A DNA stretch of 6,845 nt, from the NCBI GenBank assembly GCA_018816925.1, contig JAHIUP010000057.1:1-6845 (forward strand), in the 5' to 3' direction. Positions 1 through 5,098 of the stretch are shown here, in pieces. This stretch comes from Patescibacteria group bacterium. Lineage in GTDB: Bacteria; Patescibacteriota; Minisyncoccia; Minisyncoccales; UBA10102. A model generated the notes under the pieces. The model saw only the letters and a list, made by a program, of their open reading frames with translations, searched no databases and was not told where the DNA came from. Every line of letters starts with the position of its first letter. The stretch's first letter is position 1. Both the position numbers and the translations under genes were made by a program.

Positions 1-588
1 CACGCCCGCTCCCCCTATGGAAAGCACGCCCCCCGCCTTCTTCATGGCGTCGGGTATGTGGAAGATATCAGCTCCCACAAGCACTCCAAGGGTTCCGGAG
101 GCAAAAGCAACCGCAGAAGCATGCTCGGGAGCCAAAAGAAAGGCAAAGAGCGCGGCGAACAAGGGAGGGATGAATACGGGAAGCGCAATGCCGCGTCCCG
201 GAATGATACGGGCCATGTGGTAAGAGATGGCAGTCATAAAGAGCGTGGCGAGAAGCGTCTCGCCAAGAGGAACTTTCGTGAAAAGCAGGTAAAGAGCGAG
301 CGACACGGGAATGAGACCTCCACCCACATTAAGAGTAATGCCTTCCAGGCGGACGCGTTCCCTACGGAACAACCCAAAAAAATGCCTCTCCTCCACACTC
401 ACCAACTTCTTGCGAGAAAGTGGAATATGGAACAAGGAACCCAGGAGCATGACAAAAAGAATTCCCAGGGCGAACTGCGGAGATAGACCAAGCAGTTCCA
501 GTCCCGTAGTGGCTCCCTCAAATATCAGCCAGAGCAGAAGCACTGGCAAAAGCAGGATAGCGAGGAGAATGAAAACGAAAATATGCAT
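1..588 (-). CDS. DUF1614-family integral membrane protein (partial, C-terminus beyond window)
   Basis: Minus-strand frame that opens with ATG at 588 and stays open for 196 codons to the left edge, so the C-terminus is missing. An excellent Shine-Dalgarno GGAGGG (595-600) lies 6 nt upstream and fixes the start. The protein is mostly hydrophobic: likely membrane segments at about residues 2-23, 38-55, 87-104, 110-127, 136-153 and 157-176, with a basic, charged loop at about 58-82. Glycine and proline motifs typical of DUF1614 proteins of archaea and bacteria are visible: NVGGGLIP (87-94), PGRGIALP (130-137), GTLGVLVGAD (165-174) and SIGGAG (190-195), the last just before the cut. The family has no established function, so only a cytoplasmic-membrane location can be given. 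The gene follows the MTH1-like Nudix gene by about 40 nt and may be co-transcribed with it, across a repeat that could fold into a hairpin. The family call is from recalled motifs, not from a search. Confidence 0.75.
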   Translation of the reverse strand, partial: MHIFVFILLAILLLPVLLLWLIFEGATTGLELLGLSPQFALGILFVMLLGSLFHIPLSRKKLVSVEERHFFGLFRRERVRLEGITLNVGGGLIPVSLALYLLFTKVPLGETLLATLFMTAISYHMARIIPGRGIALPVFIPPLFAALFAFLLAPEHASAVAFASGTLGVLVGADIFHIPDAMKKAGGVLSIGGAGV

Positions 589-594
589 AAATTA

Positions 595-600
595 CCCTCC
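595..600 (-). promoter_or_regulatory. Shine-Dalgarno site of the DUF1614 gene
   Basis: GGAGGG on the minus strand, 6 nt before the ATG at 588. It is the best ribosome-binding site in the window and settles the start of this otherwise open-ended gene. It is also the edge of the 13-bp tandem repeat, whose unit ends in CAACGGA. Confidence 0.8.
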
Positions 601-623
601 GTTGCCTTAGTCCGTTGCCTTAG
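598..623. repeat. Tandem duplication of a 13-bp unit
   Basis: TCCGTTGCCTTAG occurs twice in perfect tandem (598-610 and 611-623, plus strand). The second copy runs into the inverted repeat at 618-654 and shares its CCTTAG hexamer. The repeat lies between the Nudix stop codon and the ribosome-binding site of the DUF1614 gene. Confidence 0.9.
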
Positions 624-654
624 CCAGGCTAAGGATTCCTTAGCCTGGCTAAGG
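618..654. repeat. Nested inverted repeat / long hairpin at the end of the MTH1-like gene
   Basis: Two 17-bp perfect palindromes, CCTTAGCCAGGCTAAGG (618-634) and CCTTAGCCTGGCTAAGG (638-654), are separated by ATT. Each is the reverse complement of the other, so the block can fold as one 17-bp stem with a 3-nt loop or as two 8-bp hairpins. On the minus strand it contains the last codons and the TAG stop of the Nudix gene (stop at 631-629). No T-run follows on the minus strand (CAACGG follows), so it is not a canonical intrinsic terminator. It could stabilise or process the mRNA between the two genes, or be a REP-like element. Confidence 0.85.
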
Positions 655-1126
655 ACCCAAGTTCTTCTAACGTATAATCTAAAAGCGTATTTTCATCTTG
701 AAACAGAAACTTTCCTCGAAAGCTTTTCCCTTCCAGGAACAGCGGAAGCCAATGCCGGTCATCCGGCCACATATCTTCAAAGGGAACTTCTTCACTGGAA
801 AACCATTGCGGTTTCATCTCTTCGCTTTCGGTGGGCTCTCCTAAAAAGGTTTGAGCTCTGAATACATGAACCTCCAGCACAACAGGGTCGTCCTGAAACT
901 CGAACTCCAAGAGTCCGGCCTTCTCCAGGGCATCCACCTTTATACCTGCCTCTTCCCGGACTTCCCTCTTTGCCGCTTCTTCTATTGTTTCTCCTGTAGT
1001 TACCTTGCCTCCAAACCCGTTCCAGCGTCCTACCCCAAACCCCCGCTTCTTCATTCCTAGTAGCACACGGGAATGCTGATGCACAATGCAGAGCGTCAAA
1101 ACCTTTTTCGGAAACCTACTTCCCAT
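629..1126 (-). CDS. MTH1/NUDT1-like Nudix hydrolase (oxidised purine dNTP diphosphatase)
   Basis: Predicted to hydrolyse oxidised purine nucleotides such as 8-oxo-dGTP or 2-hydroxy-dATP to monophosphates in the cytoplasm, keeping them out of DNA. From the ATG at 1126 the protein has 165 residues. The Nudix box is complete (about residues 40-62: G, then E six on, then REVREEAG), giving the metal-binding glutamates. Counterparts of the human MTH1 pocket are all visible: K26 and N36 in MKKRGFG and RWNGFGG, then W120, D122 and D123 in MWPDDRHW, with FRGKFLFQ and LDYTLEEL after them. These match human K23, N33, W117, D119 and D120 at a constant offset of +3. The start is uncertain: ATG 1126 (MGSRF) fits the length of human MTH1 best, ATG 1141 would overlap the upstream broken Nudix gene by 8 nt, and neither has a clear Shine-Dalgarno. 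The extreme C-terminus (after about residue 155) is encoded by the hairpin repeat and has no MTH1 counterpart. Confidence 0.88.
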   Translation of the reverse strand: MGSRFPKKVLTLCIVHQHSRVLLGMKKRGFGVGRWNGFGGKVTTGETIEEAAKREVREEAGIKVDALEKAGLLEFEFQDDPVVLEVHVFRAQTFLGEPTESEEMKPQWFSSEEVPFEDMWPDDRHWLPLFLEGKSFRGKFLFQDENTLLDYTLEELGSLARLRNP

Positions 1127-1133
1127 AACATTT

Positions 1134-1452
1134 TTACGCATCTGCGAATTCAATAAACTCTTTAATACCTACTAATGTATCAAGTTGTTCCATCTCTTCT
1201 TTTGTGAACCAACCAACATCAAATACTTTCTTGTCGAGTCGTCTTAACTTTGCAGCCGGTCTCTTCCTCGCATTCCCTTACTGCTGCCGCCTCTACGGAC
1301 TCTCCAAAATCAACCACCCCTCCTGGGAATTCCCACTTTCCGTCGGCTTCAGGATACGAAGGATCTACTCTTCTTTGCAACAGAATTTTTCCTTCCGCGT
1401 CTCTTATGAACACGACAGCAACAAATTTTTGTTCTCCTCAGCTACTTCCCAT
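1134..1452 (-). pseudogene. Broken Nudix hydrolase gene (start lost or interrupted, internal deletion and frameshift)
   Basis: The N-terminal half reads FVAVVFIRDAEGKILLQRR, then a full Nudix box (GGVVDFGE ... RECEEETG), and then hits TGA at about 1219. In the next frame the sequence continues from about 1250 as RRLDKKVFDVGWFTKEEM and ends FIEFADA with TAA at 1136-1134, the expected C-terminal part of a Nudix fold. The middle strands, perhaps 40-50 residues in relatives, are missing, with the junction near the TGCAAAGTT at about 1255. At the 5' end no ATG is in frame with the box. The ATG at 1452 (MGSS) meets TGA at 1440-1438, and the only other in-frame candidate is GTG at 1413, about 20 nt after the GAGGAG. 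The simplest reading is a decayed gene. A shortened functional product from GTG 1413 (64 residues, lacking the back of the fold) is unlikely. It sits 38 nt after the 150-aa gene and touches the start of the intact Nudix gene. Confidence 0.7.
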
Positions 1453-1490
1453 AATATTTCTTGAGTTTATTTCTATATCTGCAGGAATAT

Positions 1491-1943
1491 TTAATTAGAA
1501 ACCACATACGCAAATACGTCGAATTTTTTATCATACAATTCTATCATCTCGTATCCTGGTCTTTTAATAAGATTAAAATTATCTGCATATTTCAATAAGT
1601 AATCACCCTTGAAGGCCTCATAATCAGTTTCGAAGTCGTTGCATCCGACCTGCGGACGTTCATGGTCTGGCTTTCTGATTCGTAAATGAGTTATCCAATT
1701 GTCGTCAGCCTGAATTGATTCATTCAACTCAATTCGCGGACCGTTATTGTAGTTGTACGGCTTTCCCATGCTTTCCAGTATTTGCACTAGAAGCTCATAC
1801 TCGGCTTGTGAGTGTGTAAATACTGTCAGAGACTTGATCGGAAAAGTTTTTCCAACTACTTTTTGAGCCATCCTAGATGTTTCGGAGGTGATATAGCGTA
1901 CCGCTTCTATCAACTGCTCTTTGCTCTGAATTGATTTTGCCAT
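1491..1943 (-). CDS. Hypothetical protein, 150 aa, AT-rich, behind the TrpR-like regulator
   Basis: I do not recognise this family. The start is ATG 1943 (MAKSIQSKEQ), supported by AGGAAG with a 7-nt spacer; the frame is open further upstream, but there it overlaps the regulator gene and its operator. The protein is soluble in appearance, with no signal peptide or membrane segment. It has an amphipathic helical N-terminus (about 7-30), a central part rich in polar and aromatic residues (THSQAEYELL at 43-52, KPYNYNNGPR at 61-70, WITHLRIRKPDHERPQ at 83-98), one cysteine (C101), and a C-terminal stretch that looks like strands (YEMIELYD, FDVFAYVVS). GC by hand count over 1501-1740 is 91/240, about 38%, against 52-55% in secA samples, which suggests recent acquisition. 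It lies 68 nt after the regulator, and the second operator-like palindrome falls in that gap, so control by the regulator is the natural inference. Confidence 0.75.
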   Translation of the reverse strand: MAKSIQSKEQLIEAVRYITSETSRMAQKVVGKTFPIKSLTVFTHSQAEYELLVQILESMGKPYNYNNGPRIELNESIQADDNWITHLRIRKPDHERPQVGCNDFETDYEAFKGDYLLKYADNFNLIKRPGYEMIELYDKKFDVFAYVVSN

Positions 1944-1949
1944 ACTCCT

Positions 1950-1955
1950 ACTTCC
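1950..1955 (-). promoter_or_regulatory. Shine-Dalgarno site that sets the start of the 150-aa gene
   Basis: The minus strand reads AGGAAGTAGGAGT immediately before the ATG at 1943. AGGAAG gives a 7-nt spacer; the nearer AGGAG is only 1 nt from the start. This selects 1943 over the longer open frame reaching 2108. Confidence 0.65.
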
Positions 1956-1980
1956 TATGCACTTTTTATCCATTCTTCTA

Positions 1981-2012
1981 AGTACTACGATACTTCGAAG
2001 TATGATAGTGTT
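1981..2012. promoter_or_regulatory. Operator-like palindrome B, between the regulator and the 150-aa gene
   Basis: Contains the perfect 14-bp palindrome ATACTTCGAAGTAT (1990-2003), flanked at 3 bp on each side by outer elements AGTACT (1981-1986) and AGTGTT (2007-2012). From 1983 to 2012 it is nearly identical to site A: only the base before CGA and one base of the last hexamer differ. It touches the last base of the regulator's stop codon and ends 37 nt upstream of the ATG of the 150-aa gene. It is therefore well placed to control a promoter for that gene or to form a roadblock between the two. Confidence 0.7.
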
Positions 2013-2482
2013 TAGCTCTTCTTCTTTTTGCGTTTCGTGGTTGGCTTGTCGGACAAATCTAGAAGATTGAAAAGGAGAAAGTGGAGAGGGTAGCGTTTCT
2101 TTAACCACTCAAAACTCCCCGCCTCTCGCTGTTTGATGTGTTTCTCTCTTTCTTTTCTTTGCGTTCCAAGCTCCTTCTCGAGACGCGGCAGTATGGTAGC
2201 ATAACCCTCATTCCTCCCCTGGAGCCAACGATGAACGCTCGCGATTGTTCCCTCGCTCGCGTTCATAAGCTCACAGATGTCTTCATAGCTCTTCCCTTCT
2301 AAAAGTAGTCTTGCGATACGTACGCGCCTCGCAAGCATAACAGATTCGGTCTCGCTAAGAAGATCACGGAAAAAGTTTTCTATTTCGTCGCGGGTCTCAA
2401 GACAAACCACCAAACTCCATAACTCATCTAAGAGCTCTTTTCTCTCTTGTGCGGGGATTGTTTTGGGCTGAACCCTCGACAT
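2012..2482 (-). CDS. TrpR/YerC-YecD-family DNA-binding regulator with basic C-terminal tail
   Basis: 156 residues from ATG 2482 (MSRVQPKTIP) to TAA. The N-terminal two thirds match the helical Trp-repressor fold: helices at about 12-30 and 32-44, the conserved SETESVMLARRVRIARLLLEG-like core (43-63), and a helix-turn-helix at about 66-88 (YEDICELMNASEGTIASVHR then W86). The family includes the tryptophan repressor and the YerC/YecD proteins, whose effectors are mostly unknown; nothing here shows that tryptophan is sensed. The protein is longer than TrpR (about 108 aa). The extra part has charged helices (about 98-118), an aromatic patch FEWLKKRYPLHFLLFNLL (124-141) and a KRKKKK tail. Palindrome A lies in its own leader, ending one base before the start codon, and palindrome B at its stop codon. 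This suggests it represses itself and its downstream neighbour. It is divided from secA by its own extended -10 promoter. Confidence 0.85.
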   Translation of the reverse strand: MSRVQPKTIPAQERKELLDELWSLVVCLETRDEIENFFRDLLSETESVMLARRVRIARLLLEGKSYEDICELMNASEGTIASVHRWLQGRNEGYATILPRLEKELGTQRKEREKHIKQREAGSFEWLKKRYPLHFLLFNLLDLSDKPTTKRKKKKS

Positions 2483-2514
2483 AATACTGCGATACTTCGA
2501 AGTATGATAGTATT
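2483..2514. promoter_or_regulatory. Operator-like palindrome A, in the leader of the TrpR-like gene
   Basis: Core ATACTTCGAAGTAT (2492-2505) is a perfect 14-bp palindrome. Outer arms AATACT (2483-2488) and AGTATT (2509-2514) are also exact inverted copies, set 3 bp from the core, so each arm carries two ATACT elements 8 bp apart. The site lies downstream of the predicted transcription start and directly abuts the ATG. Occupancy would block the polymerase or hide the translation start. Autoregulation is the simplest reading. Confidence 0.75.
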
Positions 2515-2528
2515 CACATTTTTTGTAT

Positions 2529-2537
2529 AGTATAACA
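2529..2537 (-). promoter_or_regulatory. Extended -10 promoter of the TrpR-like gene
   Basis: The minus strand reads TGTTATACT: a near-consensus -10 (TATACT, 2534-2529) with the TG extension one base upstream. No -35 is evident at 16-18 bp, as expected for extended -10 promoters. Transcription would begin near 2522, giving a leader of about 40 nt that contains palindrome A. Confidence 0.55.
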
Positions 2538-2554
2538 GGGAGGAAAGATTCCTC

Positions 2555-5017
2555 CTACGGTTTGTGCTCGGAAGCTCCTATGAACCCGCACTTTTTCCAT
2601 TTTTTCCCCGAACCGCAAGGGCAAGGGTCGTTTCTTCCTATCTTTGTTCCACGCGACACGGGAGAAACCGCACGCTCCTGCTTCCTTTCCTGCGTCCCCT
2701 TCTCTATACGCAAAAGAGATTCCGCGACAATCGTCTCTATCCTTCCAAAAAATTCCTGGAACATCCGATGACCCTCGTTCTTATATTCAACAAGAGGGTC
2801 TTGCTGACCATAGGCCCTCAAACGTACGGAGTCCCGGAGCTGTTCCATGTTCTCTAAATGCTCCATCCACAAAGTATCAATTGTTTTAAGGAAAAACGCC
2901 TTTGCTATCTGCTGAATGCTTTCCTCTCCGAGTTCCGCAACCTTCTTCTCAAAGTCCTCCGCTCTCTCCAAGCGCGTGAAGAGTTGGCGCAGGGAAGCGA
3001 ACATTCCTTCGGGGGAGTCCACGGGAAAGCGGGCAATCCTTAGAACTTCCCCGCGCTTTCGGTACACCGCTTCCCTGTGCTTGTTCAACACGTCGTCGTA
3101 CTCAAGTAGGTGCTTCCTTGCGTCAAAGTGGAACCCCTCCACTTTGCTCTGGGCCGACTCAATGGCTTTTGAGACCATGCCGGATTCTATTGCCTCGTCT
3201 TCGGGAAAATGGAAACGCTCCAGAATCCCCTTTATGCGCTCTGCCCCAAACACTCGCACAAGGTCATCTTCCAAGGACACGAAAAACTGGGAAGAACCCG
3301 GATCTCCCTGCCTCCCCGCCCTTCCCCTAAGCTGATTATCTATCCTCCGCGCCTCGTGCCGCTCCGTACCCATAACATACAACCCTCCCGTTTCTCTTAC
3401 CTCTGCCGCTTCCTGCTCACTTGACGGATTGCCTCCCAGAATGATGTCCACTCCGCGTCCCGCCATATTAGTTGCCACGGTAACCTGCCCCCTCCTCCCT
3501 GCTTGGGCAATAATCTGCGCCTCCCGTTCGTGGTTCTTCGCGTTCAGCACTTCGTGGGGAACTCCCTCTTTTTCCAGCAACTTGCTCACGTATTCATTCT
3601 TTGAGATAGACACCGTGCCCACGAGCACGGGCTGGCCCTTTTCATGGCGCTCTTTCACCTCTTTAGCCACCGCCCGGAACTTCGCCTCTTCTGTCTGGTA
3701 CACGCGGTCGGTGAGGTCCTTGCGCACCAAGGGCTTATTCGTGGGAACGGCAACAACTTCAAGCCCATACACTTTATACAATTCTTCCGAAGAAGTAGCA
3801 GCGGTACCCGTCATGCCCGCCAACTTCCCGTACATGCGAAAATAATTCTGAAAGGTTATGGAGGCAAGCGTCAGGGATTCGGGCTGTACTGACACCCCTT
3901 CCTTGGCCTCAAGCGCCTGATGAAGCCCTCCCGAGTATCTGCGCCCCGGAAGGAGGCGGCCCGTGAACTCATCCACAAGTATCACCTGTCCGTCGCGCAC
4001 CACGTAATCCCGGTCTTTCTCAAAGAGCACGTTTGCGCGGAGGGCCTGCTCTAAATGGTGGAGGTACTTAATGCCCTTTTCCTGGTAGATATCCTTCATA
4101 CCGAGAATTCGCTCCACCGCATCCACGCCCTCTTCCGTAAGGGTCACCGCCTTGAGCTTCTCGTCCACCTCGTAGTGCAGGTCCTTTGCAATCTGGGGCA
4201 CGATACGGGAAAACTCTCTGTACCAGGAAGAACTCTCCTCGTCGGGAGCAGAGATAATAAGAGGAGTACGCGCCTCATCAATAAGAATGGAATCTATTTC
4301 ATCAAGGATAGCGAAATGATGGCCCCGCTGCGCCTGACGTTCCGCATCGGCTGCCATGTTATCGCGGAGATAATCAAACCCGAACTCGTTGTTCGTGCCA
4401 TAGGTAATAGCCGCTCCGTACGCCTCCCTGCGAGAGATGGGTCGGAGATAGGATTCTTCCACGAGGAAACTGCCCTTTGTGTCGCGCGCCTCGTCCCGCC
4501 GCTCCTGCTCCCCTCCGTAAGAAGGGTCGTAGAGAAATGAGGCGTCATGCGTGATGCAGGCAACGGACAATCCCAGGGCGTGGTATATCTGACCCATCCA
4601 CACGGTATCGCGCTTCGCAAGATAGTCGTTCACCGTTACAACATGCACTCCCTTATCTTCCAGCGCATTCAGATAGACGGGGAGGGTGGCTGCCAGCGTT
4701 TTCCCTTCTCCCGTTTTCATCTCTGCGATTTTTCCCTCATGGAGAGCGGCTCCCCCCATGAGCTGCACGTCAAAGGGACGCTGTCCGAGGGTGCGGCGCG
4801 CGGCCTCCCTTGCCAGAGCGAACGCAAAAGGAAGAATCTCTTGCAACGATTCCCCCTTCCCAATTCGTTCTTTGAGAGTGGTGGTATGGGAACGAAGCTC
4901 TTCTGCAGAAAGAGAGGTGAGGGAGGATTCCAGGGCGTTGACCTTCCCGACGAGCGCGTTGGCGGATTTCGCCGAGCTCCCTTTAGACGCGCCGAACAAT
5001 TTTCCGAGTACTGCCAT
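2555..5017 (-). CDS. secA: Protein translocase subunit SecA
   Basis: ATPase motor that pushes unfolded preproteins through SecYEG at the inner face of the cytoplasmic membrane. 820 residues from ATG 5017 (MAVLGKLFG). In order: GQRPFDVQLMGGAALHEGK (78-96), Walker A MKTGEGKT (100-107), VNDYLAKRD (129-137), ITYGTNNEFGFDYLRDNM (204-221), Walker B DEIDSILIDEARTP (239-252), the preprotein cross-linking region (about 205-350), MTGTA (402-406), TNMAGRGVDIILGGN (516-530), QLRGRAGRQGDPGS (562-575), the two-helix finger (about 710-750, WMEHLENMEQLRDSVRLRAY), and the C-terminal zinc-binding tail. Oddities are about 25 extra residues near 158-194 compared with E. coli, a helical wing about 50 residues shorter, and a tail reading CPCGSGKKWKKCG in which the usual fourth ligand after the third cysteine is Gly. 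A longer frame to 5092 is rejected because it would be encoded through the upstream terminator hairpin. The gene stands alone between a terminator and the regulator's promoter. Confidence 0.97.
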   Translation of the reverse strand: MAVLGKLFGASKGSSAKSANALVGKVNALESSLTSLSAEELRSHTTTLKERIGKGESLQEILPFAFALAREAARRTLGQRPFDVQLMGGAALHEGKIAEMKTGEGKTLAATLPVYLNALEDKGVHVVTVNDYLAKRDTVWMGQIYHALGLSVACITHDASFLYDPSYGGEQERRDEARDTKGSFLVEESYLRPISRREAYGAAITYGTNNEFGFDYLRDNMAADAERQAQRGHHFAILDEIDSILIDEARTPLIISAPDEESSSWYREFSRIVPQIAKDLHYEVDEKLKAVTLTEEGVDAVERILGMKDIYQEKGIKYLHHLEQALRANVLFEKDRDYVVRDGQVILVDEFTGRLLPGRRYSGGLHQALEAKEGVSVQPESLTLASITFQNYFRMYGKLAGMTGTAATSSEELYKVYGLEVVAVPTNKPLVRKDLTDRVYQTEEAKFRAVAKEVKERHEKGQPVLVGTVSISKNEYVSKLLEKEGVPHEVLNAKNHEREAQIIAQAGRRGQVTVATNMAGRGVDIILGGNPSSEQEAAEVRETGGLYVMGTERHEARRIDNQLRGRAGRQGDPGSSQFFVSLEDDLVRVFGAERIKGILERFHFPEDEAIESGMVSKAIESAQSKVEGFHFDARKHLLEYDDVLNKHREAVYRKRGEVLRIARFPVDSPEGMFASLRQLFTRLERAEDFEKKVAELGEESIQQIAKAFFLKTIDTLWMEHLENMEQLRDSVRLRAYGQQDPLVEYKNEGHRMFQEFFGRIETIVAESLLRIEKGTQERKQERAVSPVSRGTKIGRNDPCPCGSGKKWKKCGFIGASEHKP

Positions 5018-5027
5018 AGCTCTTTCT

Positions 5028-5056
5028 CGAATAACACGGGAGCAGAAAAAAAGCAA
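5028..5056 (-). promoter_or_regulatory. Possible secA promoter
   Basis: TTGCTT (5056-5051), a 17-bp spacer and TATTCG (5033-5028) preceded by TGT, which gives a partial extended -10. The -35 overlaps the U-tract of the upstream terminator. If it is real, the secA leader is only about 5 nt and nearly leaderless, in keeping with the weak Shine-Dalgarno. This is the only promoter-like pair seen between the terminator and the secA start. Confidence 0.3.
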
Positions 5057-5080
5057 ACCCCGCACAAGAGAGTGCGGGGC
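5044..5080 (-). terminator. Rho-independent terminator after the small basic-protein gene
   Basis: On the minus strand, stem CCCCGCAC / GTGCGGGG (8 bp, positions 5079-5058) with loop TCTCTT is followed by TTTGC and seven T residues. It lies about 20 nt after the stop of the 35-codon gene and upstream of secA. Confidence 0.9.
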
Positions 5081-5098
5081 CGCTTTCTTCACAAGATA

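Noticed and set aside
1944..2108. 55-residue N-terminal extension of the 150-aa protein
   Set aside because: It overlaps the 3' end of the regulator gene and operator B, and ATG 1943 has a good ribosome-binding site.
2539..2555. Hairpin GGAGGAA / TTCCTCC at the secA stop codon, considered as a terminator
   Set aside because: The stem is only 7 bp and no T-run follows on either side. The next minus-strand bases form the regulator's -10 element.
5018..5092. N-terminal extension of SecA to an upstream start at 5092
   Set aside because: The extension would be encoded by the terminator hairpin and its U-tract at 5044-5080, and does not resemble SecA, which starts naturally at MAVLGKLFG.
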